From positions 1,347,712-1,411,711 of the forward strand of contig VWZW01007069.1 in assembly GCA_013397115.1 (NCBI GenBank): 64,000 bases of DNA, read 5' to 3'. Origin of the DNA: Edolisoma coerulescens (lineage: Eukaryota > Chordata > Aves > Passeriformes > Campephagidae). The notes beneath the pieces were generated by a model. The model was given only the letters and a program-made list of their open reading frames with translations. It did not search any database and was not told the DNA's origin. The translations under genes and the position numbers were made by a program. This document shows positions 10,440-25,400 of this stretch, one piece after another (position 1 is the first letter of the stretch; the number at the start of each line of letters is the position of its first letter).

Positions 10440-13400
10440 CTGTTTTAAATGGAAAGGGGGGAAAAATCGTCACACATTCAGCTGTTACCGCACAGGGCAC
10501 TAAGAGATGTTTTGCCACTCACTGACTTTGCGCACACCTGCAATATTGGCAACACCTGACCGCTGGAGGCTTCGTGAAGTTTCACATAAAATACTTGAAA
10601 GAGGCAGATCTGTTGCCAGGCCATAAAAGCTGTCGCCACACACATGGAAAAATAATAAGCCACAGCCTGCCCGTGACATATTCACCAACACCACTTGTAT
10701 TCGCTTGGCACGTTATTTGTTATCCTGGGCATGGCGGGACGATGAGTGTTCACCAGGAGCTACCTCTGAAGAGCAAAGTCAAACCCCGGCAAATGACACA
10801 ATCCTGCAGATCCTGCAGGCTCAGACAGAGCATCTGTGTGCCCAGGCTGTACCCCACCAGTTACCCAGGCTACAAAAATACTGGCAATTTTGTTAACCTT
10901 TACACATTCTCCAACCACTCACTGAGTTACAGTTCATCACAGGCTACTTGAATCATCAGCTTTCCTTTAAAAACTTCAGGATTTTTTTTTCTTGTTTTGT
11001 CGCTTTTTTGCCACTCACAATTAATGTGCAACGAATGTTATTTGTATTTTTATACATTCCTGGCTCCCTGTGAGCAGTTTCTTTAGGTTAATTAGTTATA
11101 TCATCATGCAACAATGATCACGAAAGGGTGAAATATCACACAAGAACATGCTGTTGCCAATACCTGCTGCTTCTAAACAATCATATTTCTCTTCCTGCAG
11201 AAACACACAGTCGGGTAATAATGTCAGCCATAATCTCTCCATAGCCCTTCCTTGGTTAAAACAGTTGCTATACAACGTTCAGGATTTTGCCCATTAATTC
11301 TATTTATAGGTTTTGGGCTTTTTCATATTACCACAAATATCAATGGACAGTTGTTAAATGCACCAGCAAACCAAGAGCAGGAAAAAGAGAGCCTCCACGC
11401 GCAACAAACAGAACAGCTGTAGCATTGTGCGTGCCTGAAACACTGGTGCTTGAAATAAAAAAAAATCTCCTCCCCACCCCCTCTCAACTAACAAGATGTG
11501 CTGCAGCTACAAGTCCATGGAAAAGGTTCCCCATTGCCACTGCAGTCAGTTGAGACACAACCTCAAGAGCAGAGAAGAATCGTATCAGTAGTAGCAGAAG
11601 ACTGGTTTTACCTGAAAAACCTTCTCTCCTTGTCAAGAATGCACTCTCTAAATACTGTTTTCCAATGAATCGTACGAGACACATTTCTTGCTCCAAAAAT
11701 ACAAGAACCCTCATTGTGAATATTTGTTTATTCTGAAAACAACACTCTGAAAGACTCTGTCCAAAGGTGAGAACACCTTGAAGCATTACAACACAAAAAT
11801 AGAAGTTGGTTCTCTTTAACTCTTACAGCACTTTAAAAGCACCGAACTCCCAATTTATTTTGTTGAAAGCAAATACACAGTTGTTTGCAGTGTGATGCAA
11901 AGCCAGGCTGGGTTATCTGAGAGGTACAACAAGCAGGATGAGTTTTGAATGGCTGACTCCCATTAGGAACAGACTTTTAATGCATGTGTTTGTTTCAGTT
12001 GTTTGGTTTTTTTTTTTAAACAAGTACACAGAAGCAGATCAACTCTTAACATAGTTAACAACACCTCTAAAGTGTAACTGCACCAATATTCAGGCTCTTT
12101 TAAAAGGGAGGTTTCATCAGCCCAGTCTTTGTAACTTATTAGACAAGCACATTTCAAATCTGGGGTTTAAACCCTTCAAAGCTAATTCTTGTGCACTTAA
12201 CTCCAGGTCCTACAGTATCTAGCACATTGTGGAGACATTTCAAAAGAAAATGAGCAGCTTCTACAAATGTTTTGCAATAACATTACGCTTACAACCCGTC
12301 TGAAAACCCTGAGAAGAGTCAGGATTTAGTTACAACAGCCATGTTGGTACTCACACGAGTACCTTTTTTGCAGAGCTGTATGTGGTGCAGACCAAGATGC
12401 TGAGCTGCGATTTAAGCTCCTCAGAAAGGCACACAACACACCCCAGGAGGCCCCAGCCTGCTCTCAAAGTTAAACTTTGACTGACGTGAAGCAAAAAGGA
12501 GGCAGGGCCTTAATATGGTACCATGGCAGCCAGCAGGACCCTTCACCTTCAGTGGATCCACAGCTGAGCCCTGCTGGGACAAGCCTTTTGTGGATACGCT
12601 CCGAAAACATCATGGGTGCTCATGGTCCAAACAATGCAGCCTGGGGAAATTACCCAGTGGGAGGTCATTGCACATACTGTCCTGCAACTGCCCCCTTGTC
12701 CTGGATGAAAATAAAAATCCCACCCAAACTGGATATATCTCCTCGATAATCTCAGCAGGGCAGCTGGGAGCTATAACCAGCCCTCCAAGCACTGTGCTAT
12801 TTGCTGCCTCTCTGGGAAGGCAGCATTTCTGCAATAGGCAACTGGAAAAGAGCTTGTAGTGATTTTTATCTTGCCCGATTTGTATCTACCTTTGCTTTCC
12901 TCCACACCTTCTTCTCCTTTAGACCCGTCAGGGCAACCAAGCCTCTCCTTCACATGTGTTGACATGGCTACAAAACCTGTTTGCAGCATACCAGAATCAG
13001 CGGCGCTGCTCTCCACTTTCACCTTATTAAAAATTGCTGCATTTCCACAATGTCCTCAGATTAGAGAGGCAGTTTGCCAACACAAATACTTACTCTAAGC
13101 ACCCAAAAAGGGGAAATCAAGCTGTCCAAGACTGCGTCTCTGCTCACTTGTCCATAAAGAAGCTCATGCTGATTCCTGGTTGGTGACACTAAAGGCAGCA
13201 GCTGGTTGACAAATACAGTATCTGCAGAGTTACCTTGCTGACCATCAGCTGGGATAAACCCTGGTACTTTCCACCAAGGTCCCTCACTGAAGTTTCAAAC
13301 TGACATAGGGGAAGAGTGCTCTCAACACACATGAATGTGTGGTCTGAGGACTGAAGAAAAAATAAGAGGTAGAAAACAACTGCCTCCCAAGCAGAAGGTC

Positions 13401-13939
13401 ACCAACAGGCTCCTCACCTACGCTGGTGGGCATACTCACCAACGATGTGAGGAGAGAGATGAACAAGATGATGACACAGTTTCCTGATGAAACTTAAGTT
13501 ATTCATGAGAGTCAAAATGAAAGCTGACCCTGAAAATTTGCTTAAAAATCTCATGATGCTGAGAGACTTTTTACATGCTGGATGTTAAAAAACCCCCAAA
13601 CATAATTAACCCTAAAGCACAATGTGACATGAACACCTTGATCTGACATACAGAATGATGCCCTCTGAGCCAGTTACTGCTGCTCAGGAAAGAGGTCTTG
13701 GGATTAAAATAGGCAGCTCTGTGACAGTGCCCACTTGGTGGCTCAGCAACAGGTTAAAAAAACCAGCAGCCACAAAGACAATCGCCAAGGCACTGCATGT
13801 ATCTGCTGCGCTTCTCCAAGCTGTCTGTGGTGCTGGCCCTCCTCCACCCTGGCCCAACTAGGCTATTTCCACCATGGCAAGCTCACAGAGGCCAGGACCA
13901 TAGAGGATATGGGATGGCTTCTCAACAACAGCTAACTAA

Positions 13940-14290
13940 ATAGTCTGGGTCTCTCTAGCCTAGAAAAGAGATCATGGAAAGGACCAAGAAGATGAGAAGT
14001 CTACTGAATTGTGAGTCCCATAGGAATGCGCACAGGAAGGGATTATTCTTCTAGTACCCTTCAGAAAGGAGGATCATGAGGCATTCACTGGAACAGGCTC
14101 AAATAAGGTTCAGGCAGAAGGAGGTACTTCTGATGGTGCCCACAGCTAAAACGTGGCTCAAGAAGCCAGAGGGAAGCCCTCAGAAGAAAGTAAGCAACCA
14201 AGGATTAGAGGCATGATGATGCCTCAGGCCTCTGAAAGCGTACTGTTCTCTCAATGCCACTCCACTGGGACTGAACCTGGACTTGGTGAC
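13940..14290 (+). mobile_element. Probable decayed CR1-superfamily LINE remnant
   Basis: Scattered matches in order recall old amniote CR1/L3-type LINE 3' regions: TCTCTAGCCTAGAAAAGAG, AGAAGTCTACTGAATTGTGA, CACTGGAACAGGCTCAAATA, AAGGTTCAGGCAGAAGGAGG and TACTTCTGATGGTGCCCACA. The copy is highly diverged with no intact frame. Assignment is from memory of the general consensus pattern and needs a repeat-library search. Confidence 0.35.
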
Positions 14291-17200
14291 CAGTGAAAAT
14301 CAGGCATGTTCTCAAAGAAAAGGCACGCTCCTCTTCAGCCAAGTGCCACTAAGAACAACTGAAGGTAAGACTGTCAGTGAGGGAAGCAGGGAACAACTTC
14401 TGTCCCCCACAACAAGACTGGGACTTGGCTGGGACTTTCTGCCACCAGCATAGCAGGGAAAATTTTGGGGAGGGTGGTGAAGGGTGTAGACATGAGATGT
14501 TTGTTGTAAGTCATCCAAATACAACACACTCACCTACAGGAATACATCTAGAAAGGACATGGTCTCCAGAGCCAGGCTATTTCACTGATGGAAAATCAGG
14601 TCCCAAACCACTGAGCCACTGGTCTCTCACACAAACACCATCTTCTTCTAAAACCTGTTAAAACCAATCCAGCTCCACCATTTGGCTTTGAGGGGCAACT
14701 ACTGAAAACATGCCTGGTAGTCACAAAAGAGAAAAGAACCCAAAATGAAAGTTGTTGGAACAGGGAGTCCGATAAGAAACTCTGTTTCAACATGCCCTCA
14801 AACACTCAATTACGAGATATTTGTCCTGCTCATACCAGAACCTTCTGAGTGCTATAGCGGTCACAAACTCTTGTGGTTTCACTGCTTGGATAACAAAATC
14901 ATTAATCATGGCCATAAGAGTCATTTTATAAAACCTGTGCAACACATTTCCTGTTGCAAGCGAGCTGGACGTATCTGAGCAAGCACAAGTACTGCATGTG
15001 TGGTATGGTTGCTGTAAGAAACAACACTGGCTTTCTACAGGCAAATGATGGCACTGTGGTAATTTAAAAAAAACAGAAAAACATGTCCTTGTTTCCCCCT
15101 CAGACTTTCAGAAGTGACTCATTAAATTAAAAAAACCCAGTCATTAGTAAAGAAGATTATGTTAATCATTTACTGCAGTTTATTTCTCATTGAAATGGAT
15201 TTGTTACACAAGAAGGCTAATCAGATACCTAAGCAATAGGCATAGATGAGCGTGTATGAAAAAAATATGAGAAAAAGAAGCCTTCTCCTGCTTCTGAACC
15301 GCACTGATCACCTTGTCTCTAATGGCTTCACAGAATAGGTTCACTCTGTGTGATGGAACATGCAAGGCTGACTACAAAAAAGAAGAAAGATTCCTCTCAG
15401 AATTACAAAGCAATACAATCTGTGGCAGCTTGTCAGAAATTGGTTGCCAGAGGGAAATTATAGAGTTCTGTCACTTAAAACTTCCAGAAGTGCTTTCTGC
15501 CAGCTAAAGGATTTGCAAGTTTGCTGTCAAAAATAACTGTGGGTCAAGCAAGATGTAATTTTTTTCCTCTCCAGAATTTTAATGGTTGCATGAAGCAGGG
15601 GGGAACACATGTATCATGATGTTGAACAATTAGCTTTGCAAGTAATGGTCCTGTAGGAATCAAAAACCCATGCCAGCCTGGCCTTCGCAAGGCACAAGGC
15701 AACCTGCTCTCTATTGCCCTGCTCCACTTTGCCCACCTCCCACTGCCGTGCAAGCCCACGCACCACAACATCCAGATGCAAGGGGGCCTCTTGACACGCA
15801 GCATGGAAAAGCAAAACTTGGTGGGGCTCACGGTCTCATCTTTACAGAAGGCATCCTTCTGCAATAGCTGAAGCTCCTTGCAGCAGCTCCTGGGTTCACC
15901 TGGGGAAGCCTGGACATGTTGAAGAAGAGCCCAGCACCACCTCGTCTTTTGAGAAGGCATCCCCACCATTCCCAGGACAAGAAACCCAGCTCCGCACCAA
16001 CTCATGGCTTGAGGATGAGCCGGGAAAAGTGACAGCCAGAGAGCTGCAACCTCCTGTGCCACAGCCCAACCACTTCTGGCCAAGACCTTTGCAATGGGCT
16101 CCCCACTGGGAGCTGGAGCCCTTGGTGTGCTCTGCCCAGGTGCAATCCCTCGGGAGCCCCGGCACAAGCCAGCTCTGCTTTCCTTTCACTGGAATACGGG
16201 GAGGCACAGCTGTGCTATCAGTACGGAAAGGAAGAACGATAAAGCCAGCGAAACAGCGCAGCAAGCGATACCAAGCTCTGCGCCGGCCTGGGGCTTATCT
16301 ACGGAGCCGCTGTTTAGGAACTTCACAAAGAGGAAGTCTGAGAGTTATTTCGGATGCATGGCAAGGAAACATCCACCTTTCCAAAGAAATTAAGATAAAA
16401 CATAGTCTCCCAGAACTCCCTCAGCTTAATCTTGCCAGACTGGAGTAAGTCCTTCCGTTCTCCTCCAGCTTTTTTTTTAAAGCCTAAAGAGATACAGCAC
16501 TTCCAAGTTTCACAGATAGTGGAACAGCACAAATCCTAAATTTTGTCTCAAAACACCTTTTTCTCTCCATTCAAGAAATTTAGAAAAGGGAACAGCTGAC
16601 ATTTTCCATCCATCTCTAAGTGTGCCCTGTATACTCAAGACAGCCCATTTCAAAGGGAGCTTAGATTATCCAAGTATTAAGAAAAGGATTCAGTGTAAAA
16701 AAAAATCTTTTAAGACTTGAGACTCCTGTCTCCGAAGCACAAGCGTTTAATTTGTCATGGCAAGACAAAGCCATGGAAGAAAATGCTTTTGTCAAATTTC
16801 TGTTTGTTTCCTATCACTGAAGACAAGACAGAAATTGTATTGCAGAAAATTGCTTCCACACATTTTGGAAACATTTTGCCACTCTCCTCCACTGGGGATG
16901 GCTGGAGCTGAACGTAGCTCTACTCTTCTGAAAGTCTGAAGGAAAAGCTTCATGTTAGATCATATTCCAGTTCAGTTCAAAGACAAATTGGCTGTACACA
17001 ACCATTACAATAAGCATGGATTCAGACTTGTACAATACCAGAACAGGACTAGAATTTCTCAAACGTTTGGACACTTTTCTAGTCATCCCTTAAACAAATA
17101 CCAATATAAAGTGCAGAAGGGTAGCTATTTTTTACTGCTACCTTTTTTTATTTTAAGTTTTTGTGGTTATAGCTTTTAGTGCCAGAAAGATGCTGGTGGG

Positions 17201-20200
17201 TGTGCTGGCTGAAGTCAGCAAAATTTAAAGAACATTTACAAGAATTCAGTGCACAAGATCATCTCCATTAAACTCCTGCTAAACCCAACTCTGGCATCAT
17301 TGGGCAGTTCTGCGTGGACCACAGATGTGGCTTAACAGCTCACTTCAAGAAGTGAAAAGAATATATGAGACTCAGACACGATTAAATGACATGACAAACA
17401 CTCAGATGTGGTAAGGGGGAAACCTCAGGGAGATTTTCCTGTTTCACTACTTGCCTCATACAAGGCATCAGACATGTCTGCAAAAGCAGGCATTTCGAGA
17501 GATACAAAGAGAAACTTTATCTGCAAAAGTCAGAGCAGGACTGAAGTAAGTCAGTATCCCATTTTGCTCGGACTCGGGCCTGGACCAGAGACTCTGAGCA
17601 GGTCTATACAACATTTCCTTCCCGTGATACCCCTCCCCCTCGCTGCACAACTGGGCTAGAGCAGTGCTTCGATGGAAAGACTTTGCATCAGGTACTTACA
17701 AGGGAAAACCAGAATGTTTTAAGGGGGGAAAAACCCAAACCACAAGCCCAGCTTCTAGGGCTGCTCCCCCAGGCAGCACAGCAATCCCACAGTCCAGTGG
17801 TGACAGCAGGGTGGCTCTGTCTACCCACAAGGCACTTGTGTCCTCATCCATGTGGAGAGCCTCTCCTTACCGGGACTCCCACGCTTCCTTCTTCATTCCT
17901 GCAACTCCTCCGTGCTGTGGCCTGATTGGATTTCTCCATGCTGAGACAAGCTACACTGCTTAAACAGGATCTTTTTACTTAAACCTGGGAACTGTTTAAA
18001 CTAACCAATTGCTTAAAAACCATCTAGGGATGGAGGCTGGCCTTTCCTTTTTGCAGAGGCTCTTTTAATCTGTTTATACCTTGAAAATGACATCCTGGTG
18101 GGGACTACAGCATTGTTGGGATGCTCCAGCATCCAACATTTGTGCTTGTACAGCTTGGCAAAGATCAGCAAAGCCTCTTTCCTCTAACAGTATTATCCAC
18201 ATTACCACAGCTGTCCTCTGGTAAGGCCAAAGAGAATGGCCACCACGGTCTGAGCTGCTGAGGGGAGGTGGTCGCTGCTTCTCCCCCCCACCAGTCCCAT
18301 CACCTGCTCTGTGGGCATGCGTGGGTGCAGGACCACAGGAATGCAGCCCAAAATCATTTTTGCATCAGCTCCCTGACCTCAGTTGACCATCCATGTGGTG
18401 GCACAGGAGGTACAGAGAGCAGAGGTGGGGGAGGCCGGAAGGGGAGCTCCTAATTTTCAGATGCTGACAGGGAACTTAGCGCATCCAATGCTGCCAAAAC
18501 GCATTCCTTTTGCAAGATGGGTAAGGATGCTAGGAAATAAAGGAAGAAAGTTCATAAGGGGGTGTTAAACACTGGACAGCTGAGCGCAGCTGGGAACAGA
18601 TGGCTCCACAAAACTCACCACTGAATCTCAGCTCTTCTGAACAGAAACTTTCAAGGAGGGGGGAAGGAAATAATATTAAGGGAGGAAGAAAAATGCTAAT
18701 GAAAATTAAATTAGCCAAGCTAAAAGAATTGATACACCTAATCACCTAATTAATATCTTTGCTATGTACACTGCAGCCCAGATTCAGCAGTGCTCCTTCT
18801 ATATAATACACCAGGTTACAAACAGAGGGAGAAAAAACTAAGTTAAATGCAAACTTCCCACAGCAGACTGATACGTTATTTTAAGAAGTCAGTTAGGGGT
18901 CATTTATTCACCCAGTTATGAGCATCGATGATATTTTAGCTGGAATTTATCACCAAAATAGAATCCAACAGCTGATCCAAACTTTTAAAATACCCTCTTC
19001 ATATGCACTGCAAATATGTTAGGCTCTGCTTAAAAATGTAATGGTACTTATTTACTTCAGTCTTTCCTTCTCCTTTTGCAGAAAGAGCCAGAAACATATG
19101 AACTGCTTCCTATAATCACTTCTGATTTAATTTTCATAAAGTATTTATGAGATACAGGGCAAGCAGACCCTTAACAAAACACATTAGACAGGTGAGGGAA
19201 GGAAACAGGCCTATTTAGATGCAGTTCTTCATAATGCATTTCTGTACTGGGCAGAGGTCCACTCTGAGTTCCCCGGACTTGTGTTCTGCTGCTCATCCTC
19301 AGTTACTACCACACACATACCAGGGGCAGAGGGGACACCACCTTGCAATATTTTGTTGGTCAGAAGAAGGTTGTGGGGTTTCTTTACAGCTTTTCTTTCT
19401 TGCTTGCTTTCTTTTTTCTTTCTAGGAGTGGGAGGGAGGAGTCTGTCAACTTAAAGGAAAATCTTAAAGCCTCATATAAAAGCATGTTTCATTGCTAAGC
19501 TTTACCAAACTCCTCCTTTTCTTTTCCAAACTCTCAAAAAAAAGAAAGCCCAAATAAACAAACAAACAAAAAAACCCCAGCCCCAACCATTTAAGAGGAT
19601 CCAAAATTCAAGGGCACACTCCAGGCAGCCTCAACTCTCTGTTTGTCTTGGGTTTTTCATTTCTACCTGTTACACTAGATGACAGATTCAAATCAGATTC
19701 GCCAGTGTTTACACAGCAGGTGGGAATTACAGGCTCCTTCACGAAGGGAAGAGCAACGCAGTCATTTGTCCCACAGTTCCAACTCAGCTCCCTTCCTATC
19801 GCTGCCCAGACGGATGCCCCACCTCAGCACCAGGAGCCACATGCTTTTTTCCCTCTCAGTCGTGCAGAAAGGCCACGGTCCAGCTTTGCCTGCTTGCTCT
19901 AGACCTGCATCCCCGCGGTCCCACCGGCACTGCCGGGTTATGTGCCAGGCAGCCATTCCCTAATCCTTTCTGCTGCAGTACAGGAAGTTGTCAATCATCA
20001 CTCTGCCCCCGGCCAAGGCTGCCTCCTTCCAACAGTGTTTACACCCTGTGCTGGATCTGCTCTGCCTGTCACCTTCAAAGGCAGTGCCTGGGGCCAGCCA
20101 AGACACCCCAAATCCAGCTGTCCCTGGTGCCTCCTCCTGCGAGTGCCCTGGGACAAGGCGTTTTGTTCCAACACAGCAGCCAGCGAGACTGCAGCTTACA

Positions 20201-21701
20201 AATATAGCTGTCTGCTGAAAGCCACTTCCTCAGGTTGAATATGCAAGTAATGGAAAAGGCCATTTTCTGCCTTTGTGAAATTTTCAAGCACCCTGAAGCT
20301 GAAAGAAAGGCCTATACACTTCAAAGGCTGACTGCATAGCCCAGACTAAAGAGGGAATCTAATGGGAAGCTGCAGTCATACCAACCGTGTATTTTCAAGG
20401 TAAAAGCATACTTTTGGCCATAAAACACCCCCATCAACACCGCCTCAGCTATCCTGGCATCTCCTCCTTGTCTCAACTGAAGGATGAACTTCACAGTAGA
20501 AACATGAAGGAGGAAAATGCCATAAATCCTAAACCAGACACAAGTGCAAGAACCATCTTACTTGTACCACCAGCATAGTAGAGGTCTTGCAGAAGGCGCT
20601 GTATGCAGGGCCAGGGGTATGCAATGAATTTCAGGTGGCACAATGAGTATTGGTGGGGTGGCAGAGGTTTTTTGCCTCCTGCTTAGCCCATCAGCTACAC
20701 TTTCCCTTGAGCCAGCACTTCTGCTTTTCCAGCCCTACAGCGAGCTGGCTCCAGGAGCTAAACCACCGGAAAAGTATTCGCTTTCTTTTATAGGGCTAGT
20801 TTTTGGTTCGCTTCCCTGGGTTGGCTCAGCACAGGGTCAGCTGTGGTAGGGAAAGGGGGATGGAGGAGCCCCTCTCTGCTCTGCTGAGACTAAAGATGCA
20901 TCAGTCAAGTTGCATCCCTCGGCTGTGGTTTCACATAGGTGCTAAAATAACTCCTGCAACCCCAAATCCTGCTCCCCCACATCAACTTCACTCTTGGCAT
21001 GACTGTGCTGCAAAAGCAAGGTGGGGGACTGAGCTGGCTGGAAAATAACTTGTTTTTCACAGGCATCTTGACTCAAATCAGGTCCCCCTTACATAATACC
21101 AAAGAAATGCCCTGGGAACCATGGCTGAACAAAAGCAAAAGTAAAAAAAAAAGTAAAAAACTCGTAAAAAGCCCACTCTGTTTTACTGTATGTTAAGAAA
21201 GAGCAATTTACTCTTGGTTGTATTCTGTTTCTGACACATTTGTGCCTTAAACACACAAGTGCACTACAGCATGCAGCTCCAGATGAATTAAAAGGGAACA
21301 CATTCACAAATGGCTTCACACTTTAACTCATCACATAGTTTAAGTACATTACTTACACAGCCCAATTATTTTTTCAGAAGACAAACATGCAGCTAGTTGA
21401 TTGCAAGCATGAAATGTTGTTACAACACATTCTGATCACAAATTCACCATCTAGAAATTACAGCTAGAGAGGCACCAGTCAAGCCACCTTGGTACAAGAA
21501 ATCCCACAGGCAGGTTTGCTGGTGACCCTTTTCATCTTAAAGGCTCATACTACAAGAAAACAAGGCCTTCAGTAATCTGAAGATTACTTAAATTAATGCA
21601 AGTCTGGTTATACATAGCAAAAATTAAACAGAGTATAAAATGTAAAGAACTGGCACACTGAAATATGACACCAAGCACAGGGAAAGCGCAAAATGGGTGT
21701 T

Positions 21702-21724
21702 GAGAAGGAGAGAAGGAGAGAAGG
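21702..21724. repeat. Short AGAGAAGG tandem repeat
   Basis: Nearly three copies of the octamer AGAGAAGG follow one another, giving a purine-only block inside SPRED2 intron 4. It is likely to be length-polymorphic. Confidence 0.8.
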
Positions 21725-22388
21725 AAACCTCTTTTGAACTGCTGGGGCAAACTCAACAAAACTGAATTCTTAACTGGTGCACAAATTACAACACAAGTTC
21801 TGGCAAGATGCAGCTATAAGGAAACTTCCACCACAGCAAAAGATCAAATTTCCGTTTCCTGCAGCATATATCCCAATCCCACTGCACATCCAACTGTGTT
21901 TGTATGTGGGAATGGTACAGAGCCAAAAAACACACTACAGAAAATGGTCTTGAGAGGAAGAATTGTGACAAGAGAAATTGCTTACCCTCAGCAAAGTAGC
22001 TCAATACATCCCGGTTGTTGCTATAATTAGCTACATAAAAACTACACAGCAGTGAGCCTTCGAATATCTGATAGCAATACAGATACTTCCCGTTTAATAA
22101 TTTGTTCTTCTTATTTGTAATTCACTTAGAGTGAAACAGCACCAAAGCAACTGAAATTTGGTCCATTTGGGAATTGTGTTAAAATGCCTACTCCTGATCT
22201 GCAGTAAGAAAAGCATGACCTATCAGAGAGCGACACAAAAGCAAAAAAACCCCCATGATAAAAACAATAAAGCAATACATAAATCGTGCAAGACCCCCTA
22301 GTCCCCCTCCTTTCTTTCAAAGGAAACACATAAAGCTTCCAATTTACCCCATGAACCTTTCTCCTATCAGGTCCCCTGAGCTCTTCAC

Positions 22389-22480
22389 TTACATCTCATG
22401 AATCTGTTACATACACAATAAATAGATTTTATGTTTACATCTCATGAATCTGTTACATACACAATAAATAGATTTTATGT
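22389..22480. repeat. Exact 46-bp tandem duplication
   Basis: Two adjacent copies, 22389-22434 and 22435-22480, are identical over all 46 bases, starting TTACATCTCATGAATCTG and ending AATAGATTTTATGT. Complete identity indicates a recent duplication or ongoing copy-number change in SPRED2 intron 4. A collapsed or duplicated assembly artefact is the main alternative. Confidence 0.95.
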
Positions 22481-25400
22481 GTACCTCCACACCACAGTAA
22501 TTTTTATATTTCCTTCTGTCCAAATGACAGGTTATGAGTAAGAGTAAGCAAGGGCAATCTATAGGCTGAAGTACGTGGTAATTGCCCCTGCATTTTTGAA
22601 AGACTTAAGGAAAAGAGCAGCTGCCTTTCCAGATGATACCACACTGCTTCAGTGACAATAGTATTAAATTATCAGTGAGTACAGCTTGCTTGTATTGGCA
22701 GAAAGAGCAAGAAAATAAATGGGTTAATTTCCAGCACCACTTGAAAGAAACAGGAGATCCTGAAAGAAAGGGAGAAATACAACACTAGAAAATAAACCTG
22801 ACAGCCAGAGAAAAAACTTTCCACTTGACCTTCCCTACTGAAAAATCTCTTTCAGCATTGGTATCCATTCCCATTGAGTGATGTGAATTTGTGTGGGCAA
22901 AGTTAACCTGAAGGCAGGAAAAAACCCCAAACAGATAAAAAGCAGCTAGCCTTAAAACTGCTGGATAGACAGGACCTTTTCAGTGTTTTAGTGGCATCTC
23001 TCCTGCTTTCTGATACCCAGCATACCAGCAGGAAGAATTCCACTGAAAACCTCCTGATATAGCCTGGGATTAACAGGATGAAGAAAAAAACCCAATTAAA
23101 CCACAGATAAACCAGTAACTTCAGGCTCTGGGACTACCCTGGTAGCCAGCCTGTTGGAACAGCTCAAGGCAGCTTTTCCTGTGAGAAGAGGTGTGAAGAG
23201 CCAAAGCCATGTTCAGACACGACAAGCACTGCCGAGGTGCTGAGGTGGGGCTGCACTGATTGTTCAGGTGCTGGGCAGGGGTGCCCAGAGCACTGTGCAC
23301 AGCCTGAGAGACCCAGCTGTATAAAAGAACATGACTGAATTTCGGTCCAGTTCACTGGTCAAAGCCAGCAATGGCTATTTTTTGTTTGTTTGTTTTTGAG
23401 GGAAGGATTTGAGCCTGCTGGTTTTTCTGTGTGTGAATTTCTCTCTTCTTGGCAAGTACTTTTTTTTTTCCCCTTTAAAATCTGAATTAGAATAGCTGTG
23501 GTTTACAATGCAAGCCCAAAATCCAGACATCAGAGGATGTGGCTAGCAGCAATGAACCCTTTGGCTGCTCACACAGAGCACAGCTGGCTGCTGGGCAGGA
23601 AGAAGAACAGAAGTAAGGCCATCATGTCCTGTCACTGTAACAATCCCCCTGTTGCTCTGCTCAGCCTCACAGAGCAAACAAGGTGGATTTGCTCGAGGTG
23701 ACAACCTCATCACTCCCACAGAGAGCTCTGTGCCTCCGAACGGCATTTTCCCCTTCTGCTAATTGAGGACAGCATTAAGAAAAAGGAAATTACAAGCTCT
23801 TGTGGCTCCTCAATCCCTGAGCACAACTTCTGACTGAAACACATCTTGCAACTTGTTGTTCTACTCTCAGCAACATCATTTTCCATAGAGGGCTGGGATG
23901 AGAGATGCTCCAGCATCCCACAGAACTTACGAATATATTCCAAAGTATTTGGACTGGGTTTCTACTGTCTACTTTAAAGAAAAAAAAGCCACAGTTGTTC
24001 TTTAAAAGAACCAGCTGAATGTGGAACGACCAAGCCAGCAAGAAAAATTAGATTTAGTGTATATCTAACTAACATAAATCTTATAAATTTTAATAGTGAG
24101 GCTGTAACGTGCTTGAGGCCCAGATGGGAGACGAAAGTAGACAAAAGGTTTCAAGGAAAGGCAGCAGGGATAAATCTGGTTTTTTAATTAGGAAAGCAGA
24201 AGAGATGCAAGAGGGACTGTAATACAAACATCTGCCCCAATATGCACCGTTCTGGTGGAGAAGAGGTAATTGTGTCTGTCTCTGAAATTACTGTCAGCAG
24301 CATCCAAGCCACATAACAAACTTCCTAACTCAAACATCCCCAAGCACAGGAATCCACATTCATGACAAGAAAAAGGCACGAGAGTCACAGGATTGCTCCA
24401 AACACACGACTTGGGGGTGAAAACACGAGCTTGAAGACTTTTGCTTCTGAAGTCCAGAAAGAAAAGCGGTGGCACCAAGATCTGTCCATACCACCTTAGT
24501 GAAGCAGGAGAACATTTCCTTCATCTTGCAGTTGGGGAACCAAGGTAAGTAAGCTTTTAGCCAGGAGTCAGCAAGAGAAGCAATGGATCCAGTGTGTGCA
24601 CCTTGAAATGCAACTCTGTTGCTCAGCCATGTACCTCTAGATCATGCCTGCTCAACCTGCTAAACTCTGCAGGTCTTGAATATATTGAAATATTGAACAA
24701 AAACTAGGATTTTTAAAAAAAATTATGGATTATATAAAATAGCTGTGATTTTTACGTGTATCAAACCTAGTAAGGCTGAGTTTTGCTGTTTTCTCCCTTA
24801 CATTCCCCTTAAAGCAAAAGGGGACTGCAGTCATTTTTAGAGTCACAAACCAGAACAAATATGGGAGCTGCTGCTCCTCCTGCCAGTGGGTGTCTTTCCT
24901 TTAGCACTAAAGCAGGCACAAGGCTGCAGATTTATCTGAAAAACACATGAGTGGTGTTTCAGCTGAACTGGTCATAAGGTTTCAGAACAAACACCTCTGC
25001 TTTTTCAGATGGGATGCTAAAAGAGACCATTTCAGGCACTCTGCAGACTCTGGAAGACATTGACCTTTTTTTCCTTGGAATCAATTCACATTTTTCACTT
25101 CGTGGTCATGTGGGATTATTATCTGTAATTGAAAGTAGAAGTGTAGATTAGAGAAAAAGATTTTACACAAGAACTCAATTATATGGCAAATTCCGTGGCC
25201 GAGGAACTACAGAATGCATTCAGTCTGTATTAAACCCTACTTCTGAAATGAATGTTAATTAAAGAAGGCTGAAGATGTAGGCTGGATGGATGAAGACAAA
25301 CAGAACAATCTCGGCCTGTTGCAATGACAGTGTTCCCCCAATGGAGACAGAACGGATGGCCAGTCTTACTCAGATTGCATCTCTTGAGAGGACGATTTAT

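Noticed and set aside
15544..16264. Long open frames on both strands in a GC-richer patch of intron 4
   Set aside because: GC-rich sequence has few stop codons by chance. Several frames on both strands are open at once, and none resembles a known protein.
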